NCBI GenBank assembly: GCA_030062745.1
Contig: CP099848.1
Span: 9,879,501-9,943,500, forward strand
Length of the DNA stretch: 64,000 bases
Origin: Capitulum mitella
Taxonomy: Eukaryota > Arthropoda > Thecostraca > Pollicipedomorpha > Pollicipedidae
Direction: 5' to 3'
How positions within the stretch are numbered: position 1 is the stretch's first letter; each line of letters begins with the position of its first letter. A program made the position numbers and the translations under genes. The notes beneath the pieces are model-generated. The model ran no database searches. It was not told the DNA's origin and was given only the letters and a program-made list of their open reading frames with translations. Below are positions 47,632 to 59,796 of this stretch, piece after piece.

Positions 47632-48750
47632 CGTCCTCTTAGGGATGCATCGGGTCGTGACTTTTGTGATCCGGCCGGCTACCGGACACGCCGAATCGGG
47701 GTGCCGGATGATACTGAGTATTAAACTTATCTATTTTTGGTCACTATTTTTACCGGAAAATGTAACGAAAAAGATTAAACTGAAAAGGAAAAATCCGAAA
47801 AAAGTGCTAAATAAAGTGTAAACATTGCGAATCATTCACCATAGTGCTTGCAGTCAGTGTGAGGCTTCCATAGGTTTCCTTGTGAAAAACAAATAAATGC
47901 ATAAAGAACACAACAATCAAAGCGCAGTTCGCCACCTTTCACTGCATGCAAAGACATGGATGTAACCATGGTTCAAAAATTGGGGAGGGGGACAAACTCA
48001 ATGCAATCTACGAAGAATTAGGGGAAATACTTTTTTCGGTCGTTGCATGATAATTTACGGTTGAAATTCTTTTTGTTGGACTTCAAAGCTCAACAAATTG
48101 TGTTGCCAATGAGAGGAATTATCTGATAATCCAACAGTTAAAGGGACAGAACACCACTTCTCGAAAACTACATGGGACATGCCCTCCACCGCCCCTGCAG
48201 AGATTACACCCTTGGGCAAAGACTCCAGAATATGCAGAATGCCATTAACGCACCTTGGTGGAACTAGAATACCTAGCTTGATTGTCATTCTGTACGAATA
48301 CTGAGGTATACCACTTGAAGTAGATTGTCCCTTAATATCGGATGATTTCAGAAAGATAAATATTTCAAAAACAGAAAGATCATGTACCACAAAATGGGCT
48401 GCCGAACATATGCTGGCAGTTGTTTCACAGCTTTGAGCTTGAGTCCCTCTCTTGCAAAGCATGCCTGAACCCTCCCAAACTAAGAAGGAAAAGTGGTGCT
48501 GCAGACAGACCTTAGAACTGCCCGTTACATCGGCAATCTAATATAACAAGGTACATTTCTCCTGAAACGATTTTGTAGGCAGACATTAGAACAACTTCTT
48601 GATCGTACAACGGCAGGCTAAATGTCCGGCAATATCCGGCCGGGCCACGGAAATATCCGGCCGGATACCGGATAATGGATACCGGATAATCTCTAGTATC
48701 CGGCCGGACATCCGGCCGGACCGGACCGCCGGTGCATCCCTACGCCCTCT
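47632..48750. mobile_element. hAT-like non-autonomous element with 8-bp target duplication
   Basis: Termini TAGGGATGCATCGG (from 47640) and CCGGTGCATCCCTA (to 48742) are inverted repeats of hAT type. They are flanked by CGTCCTCT (47632-47639) and CGCCCTCT (48743-48750), an 8-bp duplication with one mismatch. Both ends carry clustered ATCCGGCCGG-like words, especially 48630-48730, which may be transposase-binding repeats. The 1103-bp body has one 135-codon minus-strand frame (48462-48055) that I do not recognise as a transposase. Confidence 0.7.
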
Positions 48751-50284
48751 CTCACTCCACGTTTACTCTGCCCCCGTTCTTCCTTTCTAGAGAAAGGAAG
48801 AGCGGGGTCTTCATTCTTCAACTCGGCTCTCTTTTTGTTCGCCGTTGAATGTTTTATCACCGTCACCTCTGTTTACGTCTCCCTTTTTTGCATTCTTCCT
48901 TTCACTGTCTTCCCGTTCCGCCTCTCGCTTTTTACGTCTCATTCAACCCTCCTCTCTCCCTCCTCCGAGGCGCGCTACGCACACGCACCGGGCCTGCCTC
49001 TCCTTCAGACGTCGGCACGGCCACCGCCGTCGCGCTCCCAAAGCCAGACGGCGGCGGCAGTGAAAGCGGCGCCTCGACGGCGAGAATGGCGCGACTCCGT
49101 CACGGCCCGGCCGGCAGTCAGCTGGGAAGCGTGACGCTCTGCATGCCACCACGCGGCCTCCGCCATGGAAACGAGAACGGCTCCGGCGGAACTCTGCTGG
49201 GCCCTGGCGTCGAGAGCTTTCACGAGGTTGACACTTTCTCCTGATTATACGTATCGTCAGCGTTAAAGCTTTTTATTCTGCCGCCTCTGCATTTATGAAG
49301 GTAACGAAGCTATTACCCGCGGTGGCGGCCCATGGTGGAACGTGGCTGTGTTGCTGGATTATTTTACGCAAAATTCTACGTTCCTGCAGACGATGTGGTC
49401 CTGGATATGTGCTACTCCCTTCTACCTCCTATCACTTTATTCAGAGACGTCACCTTCCATAGAATGTTGGCGCTAGACATGAATCACGCCTGCGTCTCGG
49501 CATAAGATGGTCGCCTTCTTAGCACCGGATTGCAAGTGGTGCTTGCACACCGAGTAAGCTGACCTTAAGTCTGAAAGCAGGGTGCCGTTCGACGTGAAAT
49601 GGCTCGTGGCTGTCTTACTGGCCAGCTCAACTTTTAAATTATTTCAAGTGTTTGCTCTCTGCCCTGCAGCATTTTTCGTCACTGGTTTCCTTTTCAGCCT
49701 TTGATTACTATACTCGATGATTATATTCACTAACGCATCTCTAAAAAATTAAAAGGCACAACAGCATCACTATACGCTGTTACGAAATGCTACATGAATA
49801 AACGATGCACGCGTACGCGAGTGCGGGTGCGGGTGCGTTGAAACACGTTGCTCCCGAGATAATTTTGGTACTTTCCCAAATTCCTCGAAATAACTATGTA
49901 CGGGCACGCGTTGGTGCGACCGATGTTCTGTAATTTTTTAAGATGCTTGATGCGATTAAAACGGAAAAGTTGCAACTATCTGCATTGTAGTGGTTAGACA
50001 GGGGAACAACCAGCTGGCGTTGCGACGCCATTTCGTCACTGTGAATTCCTCCACATCTTGGGTATTACCTGGACCAGTGGATTGTGCAATCATGTCGAGT
50101 CCTGTACATGAAAGCACACCGTAGTCCGGTGTCAGTGTACAATTCTGCGTAGACATATCTTTCATGCATTTGACAGCCCTCGTTCTGGTTTTTTTTTGTC
50201 TTTTCTGCTAAGGTGGTGTTGCTGCGATTCGGTCGCAATATTTCCGGGCAGTTCCGTACATAGCCACACTCTGTTCACCCCCAG
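48751..50284. other. region upstream of lipase B
   Basis: The first exon of lipase B, with its start codon, should lie in or before this stretch, ending in phase 1, but I could not choose one. GC-rich sequence at 48960-49230 is a candidate promoter or exon region. No TATA box with a convincing initiator was found. Confidence 0.35.
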
Positions 50285-50479
50285 CGCTGCTTCTGCTGTT
50301 CGCGTTGTTCGTCTGTCTCTCTGCGTCTGACCAAGATGGAGACAAAGAAGCAGCGCCCTTCGGCAACTCGGACGGCATCCTGCCCATGCTATTTCGGGGC
50401 ATCGGCGGCACCATCGGCAGGATATCCCAGTACAACTGGGCCAACCTGTGGAACAACCAAACCGCCAACATGATCATGC
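50285..50479 (+). CDS. lipase B exon 2: signal peptide end and spacer
   Basis: Acceptor CCCCCAG with two leading bases, donor GTGGGT in phase 1. Encodes the hydrophobic core of a signal peptide, then [19 protein letters not shown] and [13 protein letters not shown], a spacer of about 45 residues absent from lipase A. There is no in-frame ATG upstream before a TAA, so an earlier exon is needed. Confidence 0.7.
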
Positions 50480-53400
50480 GTGGGTGACCTTTCATGACTT
50501 CCCCTCGATTGCTGTCAACGTTTTGTTTTGGTCATCGATGATGGCAAGCCGTTCGGAATGGGACTCACTCGTAATATCTTCATTCTCTTCTCCGCGTATC
50601 ACGTTTTTAGTTGCATATTGGGGCAGAGAATGCACCTCTGGCCTAGAAGATAAACAATATCCAGCACTGCTCGTCGTCCGTTTTCTACTGGCCAGCGCTT
50701 TCGGCACGTCTCTGCTTGTTCTTCAGGGGACGACGTGGTCCAGAGCAAGTGTTACGGGGAACTCGGCTGCGTCACGTACACGGACGAATGGTACCACTCC
50801 GTGTACCGGCCGGTCAACTTCTTCCCGCTGGAGCGGCACCTGGTGGCCGTCAGGTTCTGGGTTCACACAAGGGCCCATCCGCGCCAAAACATGACGCTTT
50901 CCGCCGGCGACTCGGCCTCCGTCGAGAGGTCCGGCTTCGACGCGCAAAAAGACACCAAGTTCATCATCCACGGCTTCCTGGACACCGGGACGGACGACTG
51001 GGTGCAGGTATGGAGCGATACCACTGGGGTCTGTTGATGATGTCAGGGCTGGGTTACAGTGCGATACGCACTGGTTTGCTGCAGCTAAGGTTTGTTTCCT
51101 TTTTCCTTCAGGGATTCATATCCAAGTGATTTGAATGTGGCAAGTACCCAACGAATCTGTTTTAATATCACGCTAATGGCTCGAAGGGCCATTTTTATCC
51201 TTTCGTTTGCGCTCTTATTATATACCGGCATATCAGTTTTGTAAACATTTTGCGATTCGTTCCATCTAACGTGGGCAGCATTGGATATCAACAGCGTCAC
51301 AAAGTATGTACCACTGACATAAATGGACCTTCCATTTTACGACGTCTCGCAGGAAATGGTGCAGCGTTTGTTGGACACCGGCGACTTCAATGTCATCGCA
51401 GTGGACTGGAGGTTTGGAGCTATGCCTATGTATCAGCAGGCTGTCTCCAACACTCAACTAGTTGCCATGGAAACGGTTCATCTGATCAAATGGCTACAGG
51501 TATGTCTGCCCCTGTTTTGCACCATGCATATGTTTTGTTTTGGCTGGAGGCGGTTGGAGAAAAAGTGGAAGGACATAAAGAGAGAAAGAGAAAGAGAGAA
51601 AAAGAGAGAGAGAGGGAGAGAGAGGGGGAGAGAGAAAGAGAGAGACGGGGAAGTGGTTTGTTTTTTGGCATTTTAAAATCTATTTAGGGACATTTAAGGA
51701 TGGCCATTTGATTACTTTTCGAGAAGTAACGCGCGTTTTTTTTTGCCTTAACATGCATTCCTTTCTAATGCAACACACCCTGTCTCCCTCGGGGTTTAAA
51801 CGGAAACCGTATTTGTCACAGCTGTAGACGCGTTTCGTAGTGGGGTGGGACTGTGTTGAACGGATTACTCGGTTCTTTCATCCTGTCTTCCTCCGTATAA
51901 ACACAGCCCTGCGGAATTCACAGCCTCACGTCGCGGTCCATAAACTGGGCCGAATCTCACCGGAAGTTGGACCGTTCCGGTCAAAGCTCACCCTCGTCCG
52001 TGGGTGGCGACCCGTGCAACGGCGAGCCGTGACGCCATGGACGCTTATTGTACCTTGCTGACGGGGCGTTCCAGTTCACATGAATGCTGGCACAACACTG
52101 TCCTCACTGCCAAGTCCATGTGGAGGGGGGGGGGGATGTAGTAAGGTGACGAAATGCACGACGTGTAATGAATGAAACTTACTTTCATTCCACCAGCTGT
52201 TTTGTTTTGTGACTCCTGTCGTGCATAAAAACAACGAAGGTATCGATGGAGTGAACACAACGTGATAGACTAACAAAACTGCATCACGCAGCAGGGTACG
52301 GGAGGATGGGTGGAAAATGGGTCTTCAAAGGGATTTGAATTATGGGATATCTCCCTTTATGATTTCCGTAGGGAGATCGCTAGAAAGTTAAATTTTGCGG
52401 TACGATAATCGGCACATTTCCGTTTTTGTCCTGAAGTTGGATCATGCTAGCGAATGGCGCTGTCTCCTGTCGTGCTGGCGGGTGTGCTGCGGTGTTAAAA
52501 TGATTAGCCAGTTCGGAACACCATGGCCAATGACGTTCTTGAAGAGGCCAGGTAAACTGCGAATCACATGACACAATAAGTCGGGAACCAACAAAGTTCG
52601 ATCAAAGTATCATGAACATGATCCCACCGGCGTTATCCTGTCAAAAACCGGACACAGAAGTTCATTAGCTTCCAAATACGGGCAACGAACTAGTAATTTA
52701 TGGCCTGCCGTGCATTTTAAAGTTACTTTCCGATAAACCGTGTACGGCATGTTTCTTTCTGATAGAGATGACTAGGTGAGGTAAACATAACGCGCAAGAC
52801 AAAGAATTAAGAGTTGTGTTATTTACGGACTTCCTGCATTCTCCGGTCTATTTTTACTGGCATGGTTAATGCTTCATAAAAAAATAATCGTCTTGTAGTA
52901 TGCTTATTTCTGTAAATCCCTGCTCTAATTTTCTTGATATAAACATAAATGAACGCCTTACAACCGATGTAACATTCTAAATGTTGACCTGTCTTCCGCG
53001 ACTTGAAAATGCTTCTGTTAGATGCCATCTATCGATAGATAAACTCACTAGAAGTGTTATTCTTCACCGTACGTTGCGGGCTTGTGGTTTTACGGCTCAT
53101 GGCTTGTTGCCATGTAGCGACCGTGACCGCGTCACATCCAATCATGACTACATCCTGGCTCCTGCAGTGGTCGTCAGGCAGTGCGTCCATTGCGTCTAAC
53201 GGCCCAGTAGAGTTCAATGATCAGCACTAGGGGAGGAACGTCTTCCGTGAAGGGGGAGGGCACCAGCTACTTTTCGAGCCAGTTCTTTCCATACAACGCC
53301 GTAAGATAAATGTTGGGTTTCGCCACTTAGGGGGGAGGAGTACGGCTCCCCCGTGCACCCCCGTTCCGCCACCTATGCTGATCAGCAGCAGTCCGCTTCT

Positions 53401-56400
53401 CCGCACTCAACAAAGTCCAGCAACTACCAGAAGGCCGCACCGCCCGCACCCAGTAAAGTTCAGTCACCACAATACTTCCAGATTGTCCGCAGCCTCGCCC
53501 AGTAAAACGCAGCGATCACCGTCCTGTCCGCAGACGAACTACGGCCTGAACGTGACGCGTGTGCACGTGATCGGCCACAGTCTGGGCGCTCAGACGGCCG
53601 GCTACGTGGGCGCCCGGGTGCCGGGCCTGGGCCGCATCACCGGCCTGGACCCGGCCGAGCCCGGCTTCCAGTACATGGCGGCCACCGTCCGGCTCGACCC
53701 CGGCGACGCCAGCTTCGTCGACGTCATCCACTCGGACGCGCGGAGCTTCATCACCACTGGTGAGCGTCAGCTGGCGACGAACGGTGGAAGCTGCCGCTGA
53801 TTGTGGGGCACTCGGCTGGAATGAACGCTGGGTGGCTGCCTCGTGGTGATAACCTTGCCAGGTCATCAATCGGGATGTGCGTGGCGGCGTATTTCGCCCA
53901 CTCCGCTTGTTGTCTGCTAATGATTTATTTTAGCATTCCGCCCACGAGCATCGCCGGTTAATTCGTGCAGACCGGTCCTGACCCCTCCAGCTCTGTCCGG
54001 CAGGTCTGGGCATGATCCAGCCGTGCGGTCACCTGGACTTCTTCCCGAACGGCGGCAAGGACCAGCCCGGCTGCAGCTCCTACACCAACACGCTGGCGGT
54101 GCTGCTCGAGAGCAGCGTCGACGACTTCGAGGCGGAGCTGTTCGCCTGCCGGCACATCCGCGCCGTGCGCGTCTTCACCGACAGCATCGGCTTCAACGAC
54201 GCCTGCGCATTCGTCGGCCACGAGTGCGAGAGCTACGACCGCTTCCTGAAGGTGCGGCTCGACGGTGGTCGCGGGAGGTGATGGTGGAGATGATGGTGGG
54301 GACCTCATAACGGCAGAGCTCAGGTGGGGACCGGAATGGCCCAGATCCGTAACCATTTATATGCGGAACAAACACCCTCTCCGCCTCCAGCCTTCTGCCG
54401 ACCTGGAAATGGTCGTTCGTTATGTTGTATTGTATATTGAACTGAACGGTTGTGGTCATATTGCGTTTTTGCGTTTCGCGAACTGTATGACCTCCTTTGG
54501 TATGTGTTGCGCGAAACCATCATATCGCATAATTCAGTAATCGATGGTCCAGTTGCCTGGGTAATTGGCTCATTTCGAACGCCTCATCCACCTGCACTTT
54601 TCAGTAGTCGATGTGACGTACTGCAAGTTTGGTTGTCTACACTGGTTTATAAAAACTGAAACATTAGCTTTTTGTTGTTATACGTTTAGTGATTTTCAAA
54701 GTTGACTTTTTTGTTTCCTACCAGAAAGGGCTTGGCATTATGTAAATGTCAACACACTAGTGCCACGATTGCTGATGCTGTATGTATAATTAACGGTAGG
54801 TAGGTTTTTGTTCCAATAAGTTCCAGGTTTTAGATCTGTTAATACGAGGCTCACCGTTTTTCTCTTATATATGTACATACGCACCAGCAACAGTAAATGA
54901 TCTGTCAAGTTCAGATGACATCAAGATTGTTATTTTGCTGTTATTTGTCCCTGTTTCCATTACAGGGTGAATGTGCAAGCTGTGGGGCGAACAACGAACA
55001 CTGCGCGTCCATGGGCTATCATGCTGACAAATACCCATTCAAGACGAAAACCAATGTTCCGTTCTATCTCACAACAGCCGCGAAAGCACCATATTGCCGT
55101 AAGGAGGATCCCTGAATCATGTATATGGTACTGGTGTGACATAACAAACACGGGAATCACTACATGGAGGTGTGAGTAGCGCACCTCTTTTTGCTGCTCT
55201 TCCTCATGTTGCTTTGCATTGGCACTGACGTTGGATGAAGCCTGGATTGTGCACACAAATCACATATTGATGTTATGACTCTGTGGTGTGTTTGGTCTGA
55301 CACTTTGTTTGTGGCTTGTTGGTTACACGCGATGAAGACGGTTACGCGTGATTCGGTCAGGACTGATTATTGCGGTCGCATATCAGTCGACCACTGGGCT
55401 GGACGTTTCCAGTGAGACACTACCGGGCCTCCCTCGTCCTGGCTGACCCCGATAAGAAAAAGGCCACGGTCAAGGGCCACCTCATGCTGTCCCTGTACGG
55501 ACCCAGAGGCAAGCTGGAAAGATACCGCCTCCCCAAAAAGTAAGTTCTGGGCTGAACAGTGTTTGTTAATGAACTCTTCAGGACCATCTGTTTGACTGTT
55601 CACAGATGAAGAATGATCGGCTTACCTGTGCCAACCCGCTGCTGCAGGACCTAAGGGAAATTCACTTCAATGAAATCTTGTGGTAGTGACATAAGCCTAG
55701 TTAGAGGTGTTGTGTGTGTAAAACCACTTCCTTCTCCTGACCTATAAATCTGTTCTCACTTATCCCAGTTAAACTTATTTTTTTATTATTCCTGCGCACC
55801 ATGAGACAACGATGTGGTGAAGAACGGTGCGCAACAAATTTGTGGACTCTCGAGGGACTTCGGAATGTTTGTGGATTAGGAAGCGGTCCTGCAACTAAGT
55901 GCTCATGCTTAGCCTCATATTTCATGTATGCAGATAAGGAAACACTTCTGTTTTTACTTCAGGTATGTATGGAATATCGATGTTAAAACACGACCTGCCA
56001 GATCTTCCCTCTGAGGCCAGGACGCACACTTTCAGCCGCCACTAGCGGCAATCGTCAACGCGACCCCGCCTTGCTTTTCGTCTCGTGGCATGCTGCGTAA
56101 CAGGAGGCCGGCGGTGCGGCCGTTGCAGAGAAACGGCCACTCTGAGGCACGGCCAGTCGTACAGCTTCCTGGTGCGGACGGCCACCGACCTGGGGCCGGT
56201 GCACCGTGTTCAGGTGTCGTGGCACGAGGAGAGGGGCTCGCTGCTCAGCCTGCCCTGCCTGCTCTGGTGCCCGGATCGCTCCCTGGTGCTCGCGGAGATC
56301 ACCGTGCTCGACATGGATGCGCCCGGGAGGTGAGGATGGGGCCGGTGTGGTGGTGGTGTCAAGCTGGGAAATTGATGCGGCCGTTTGATGTTGTGCGTGG

Positions 56401-57394
56401 TTAAGGTTAAAAAATGATATAGCTTCTGTAGCGGTACTTGACAGTAAAAGACCACTTCAAAACTAGGTAAAGCAGGTTTAGGGACGGGGAAACTTGTCAA
56501 GGATTGGGGAAAGGGGACAATGAAGGTTTCGTCGGACTGGGGCCCAAAACTACCCTGGTAAATAAAGATATTCTTAACGCTCTGTGGTATGGTACGTGAG
56601 TGTCTTATTGCAGCTCATGGGCGTAGTTTTTTATTCGTTGGTGGTGCATATCCTAGAGAGCCCGAAATATTTGCGAATTTAACGCGGGATCCTATGGGAT
56701 CGGCACCCGCAGTGACGTGGATTCACCAAGATAATGCGTGGGCTGGGACCGCCAATCTGTTTTGAAAACTAGATTTCCTGCCGCAACACAATTTACAAAC
56801 CTAAAAGTGCTTTTCGTTCACATTGCTGTTAAGCGTGAAAATTAAACAAGTCTGTGCTGGCGTGAGTGGCAAATGATATCAGGCGACATATCCAACTAGA
56901 ACATTCACTTTGAATAGACGCGTCCGTTTTATTGCAATTTTACTGCACGCGGCTATTCAGTGGGCTGTATGTGGAAAGGACGCAAACGCATAACTACCAA
57001 AATACATTTGTCTGTATATTGCGAGGCGATGCACTGACGGCCATGCTGTTCCCATTGCAGCAGTGAGGCGACTGTGCAGCGGTTTTGCGCCGCAGACAAT
57101 ACCGCCTCCGTCCGAATTAGACCAGGCGGCGGGAAGGCGACGCTGTACAATCGCAGCAAGTGCCCCGGGTCGGACGACGGCGGAACGTCGCCGCAAGCGG
57201 CGGTCGCATCGCCTGCGGGTGCCACTACCGGGAGACCGTCCAACCCGATAGCGGGCCTCAGTGGCCGAAACCAGAGACTAAGGTTAGACGAACGCACAAC
57301 AGATGGCGGTGGGCCGAGGAGGATGCGTCCCCAGACGTCTCAGCCCCAGAGAAACACCAACTGGTTGTGGAGACTGTTTAATCTTTTGCAGTAA
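50285..57394 (+). CDS. lipase B: secreted pancreatic-type lipase, 5' end missing
   Basis: Second pancreatic-family lipase, 13 kb downstream of lipase A on the same strand. Visible exons: 50285-50479, 50727-51007, 51353-51499, 53534-53759, 54004-54251, 54966-55098, 55413-55539, 56129-56329, 57061-57394. After the first two bases they give 629 aa in one frame. It starts inside a signal peptide ([13 protein letters not shown]), so the ATG is in an unseen upstream exon. Counting from that Leu, the triad is Ser223 (GHSLG), Asp246 (GLDPAEP) and His333 (CRHIRAV), with the family distance of 87. The lid is full length, between Cys306 and Cys331. A Cys-rich linker, a PLAT domain and a basic tail of about 80 residues follow. 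It differs from lipase A in the [14 protein letters not shown] loop, a longer N-terminal spacer with an NQT glycosylation site, and no intron in the lid. Confidence 0.88.
50727..51007 (+). CDS. lipase B exon 3: lipase N-terminus
   Basis: Acceptor TTCTTCAG and donor GTATGG. Encodes [27 protein letters not shown] and [18 protein letters not shown]. It combines what lipase A has in exons 2 and 3, so one intron differs here. Confidence 0.92.
51353..51499 (+). CDS. lipase B exon 4: VDW strand
   Basis: Acceptor CTCGCAG and donor GTATGT, phase 0, 147 nt as in lipase A. Encodes [20 protein letters not shown] plain GT donor is used where lipase A has GC. Codon third positions are noticeably less GC-rich. 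Confidence 0.92.
51579..51646. repeat. GA-rich simple repeat
   Basis: Purine run of GAGA and GAAA words within intron 4 of lipase B. Confidence 0.95.
53534..53759 (+). CDS. lipase B exon 5: catalytic Ser and Asp
   Basis: Acceptor TCCGCAG and donor GTGAGC. Encodes [32 protein letters not shown] and [19 protein letters not shown]. Confidence 0.93.
54004..54251 (+). CDS. lipase B exon 6: lid and catalytic His
   Basis: Acceptor CCGGCAG and donor GTGCGG. Encodes [16 protein letters not shown], the whole lid, and [16 protein letters not shown]. It corresponds to lipase A exons 6 and 7 without the intervening intron. Nearly every codon ends in G or C. Confidence 0.92.
54966..55098 (+). CDS. lipase B exon 7: linker to PLAT
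   Basis: Acceptor ATTACAG and donor GTAAGG. Encodes [20 protein letters not shown] and [14 protein letters not shown]. About half the codons end in G or C, in contrast to exon 6. Confidence 0.92.
55413..55539 (+). CDS. lipase B exon 8: PLAT domain, first part
   Basis: Acceptor TTTCCAG and donor GTAAGT, phase 2 out. Encodes [16 protein letters not shown] and [20 protein letters not shown], typical PLAT strands. Confidence 0.92.
56129..56329 (+). CDS. lipase B exon 9: PLAT domain, middle
   Basis: Acceptor GTTGCAG and donor GTGAGG. Encodes [32 protein letters not shown] and [11 protein letters not shown]. Confidence 0.92.
57061..57394 (+). CDS. lipase B exon 10: PLAT end and basic tail
   Basis: Acceptor CATTGCAG in matching phase. 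Encodes VQRFCAADN and ATLYNRSKC, the last PLAT strands, then about 80 residues rich in Arg, Gly and Pro ending [11 protein letters not shown] before TAA. The first AATAAA noticed downstream is at 58757. Confidence 0.82.
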
Positions 57395-59074
57395 AATCAA
57401 CCGCACATGCCAATTGGTTAGGCCATTGCCCGGTCAAAAGCAAAACTATTTAACATCATCCACGACCAGAATTTCAACGACTCATCGACATCAGAGCATC
57501 CCAGCCCTCATGCGCGTGTCAGTCACGTTTTTCGTTTGGGTCTACATTCAGGTGCTTTGTATTCCAGAACAGAATGTGATAATTTCCAATATTTTGCAGT
57601 GCGTTCATGGCTCAGGAAAAGAGTGAACGGTCTCCGACAGTCTTCATATCCCAAATGACCTCAATAATGTTGATAGATGTATAACGGACGTTGTATGACC
57701 GGAGATCATTTTCTTAACACTACGTCGTTAAGATTGTTACGGTGCCGGTGCTGACTACAATAATCCCGCGAGGCATTCTCACCGTGTCACTTCGGCAGTA
57801 CGCCGGAGTCCAGCATGCACCAGTAGGTCTGAATTTCACACGCGTCTTTCCCACGGTCTAGCAGTCTTCACATCACGCGGCCGAGTTCGAAACATCGCGT
57901 GTTGATGCTGCCTTCCGATAGTGTTTTGTAGTTTGTTATCAATTACAGATGGGACGTCGACCAAACGGACTGATGTATTGTGCTGCCGTGGACGCTACAA
58001 CGTTTGTACGTAGCCGCATGGTCGTTTCCGATATGACCAATTCCATGAGATTGCGCCCCACGCAAGCGTCCTCCACGCAGTTTAGTAATATATGTATGGA
58101 TCCGGGACATTGGGGGGGAGGGAGCTGTGGTGCGCTTGAGGCTGATGGAAGGAAGGAACTCCAGACCTTAGCGTGTGTCATGTGACATGAGAGCGGACAG
58201 TTTTTTTGTGGCGATGTAGGATTCGGTGTCCGGCCCATTGTCTTGCAAGGCGCATACTAGCCGAATGAGGACATGAACTTTATCAAATCGGAGAATTTGT
58301 TCGCATGGTAACAAGAGTGAGAGACTAGTGAAAACCACTTCCTTCCGACGTTGTTGGCTACGTTTAAGGTTATCGTTCAGAGTGCTTTTGTTGACATTGC
58401 AGAATAGGTTAAGCGATGATCGTGTTTGGAGTGCATTTCCTTTCTACTCGTTTTATCGTCCGCATCATCTCGCTCACCATGTAACACTTCACTGTTCGCG
58501 CCGAAACGAGTTCCTTCACCGGTCCGTTTGCAGATCAGGCTCAGCAAAGCTGTCACGTCTGTAGTCTCCAGCAATGTGAATACATTCGTCTTTTATCATT
58601 TACAGCCCGTTGTGTTGCACCTCACGGTACGGCAGCTACTTCGTGATGGCGCTACTTGGTGGACGTTTTACTGCTCAGACTCGAGAAACGGAGGACAAAT
58701 TTCACGCATTCGGTTTCTTCCAAACTTCACCTTTACATCGCGATCTGCCTCTTGGCAATAAATTCATCGGCAAAACTACACCATGTTTGCTACGCCCTGA
58801 ATGGTGTGCGCTATTGATTCTAAGAGCGCTTCTGACTGAATTTCAAAGAATGCCAGATGAAATTAATTTGAATGAAGTTTGTCTATTGGTTTGACATCAG
58901 AAACGAAACGAGTTTCGCAACAAGTCGTGTGCACGCCGATACTGATGAAATCATTAGAGTAAGCCGAATGACATGACATGTTCCTGAGCGACAGCCAACT
59001 GCTGCATGGAAGAAGTCTCTGGTGTGGGAGATATCTGCGTGTGTAATGGAACACTTTGTGTAATGGAATCATTA

Positions 59075-59113
59075 CATTACATTCTGCCTCACTGACGCAG
59101 GCAGAATGTAATG
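59075..59113. repeat. perfect 15-bp hairpin
   Basis: CATTACATTCTGCCT and its exact complement are separated by nine bases. Confidence 0.7.
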
Positions 59114-59759
59114 ACCGCAACAATGCTAAATGAGGTAGGAATTCGGTATCTGTTGTCCTGTGTAATTAGCAACGGTGTCCGATGACACGTAACGCTGTAA
59201 ATGGCTCAATGGTTACAGACAGTTATGACTTGGGCCGTTTTAATGATGCTATTGAAAAGAAAGCTCTTCATCTAGGGGCGTGATGTGAGGTGATGTGCGA
59301 ATACTTTCTTGTGTTTAGTTCTCTCACTGGGGCGCATTTTTACTAATGCATCTACGAAGGAGGCCGATTAAGCCCCCAGATGTTCAAAAACTAACAAACG
59401 TTGACTCTGCACTCCAGCTCAGGCTAGGTCAGCTCGGCCAAAATGGTCATTTTTCATATCTCTGATGAATGGGCAGCACCTGATTATCGTTGATGTGTTA
59501 AAGCCGTGTAATGCTTCTGTCGATTTTCTCGCTGTCGGTGAGTATTTTTAAAGCCCTTGACTAGCCTGGGTCAGACCAAGTGGGCATCTTAAGTCAGGTT
59601 TTCAATTGACCTGAGAGCGATTGGCAGGTTGGTAGCACAAGAGGGTCACGAGGTCGACATGGCTCTCGGTAGTCAGACTGGATACAAACTTTCGTTTCTT
59701 ATTGAACAAGCAATGCGTTACTTGGTGCGAAAAATGACAAAACCACTCTCGAAAATGAC

Positions 59760-59796
59760 CTCATATCTCTGCCAGCATCGATGGCAGAGATATGAG
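59760..59796. repeat. perfect 15-bp hairpin
   Basis: CTCATATCTCTGCCA and its exact complement are separated by seven bases, within a decayed repeat. Confidence 0.7.

Noticed and set aside
50335-50337. ATG at 50335 as the start of lipase B
   Set aside because: It is out of frame with the signal peptide and the lipase domain.
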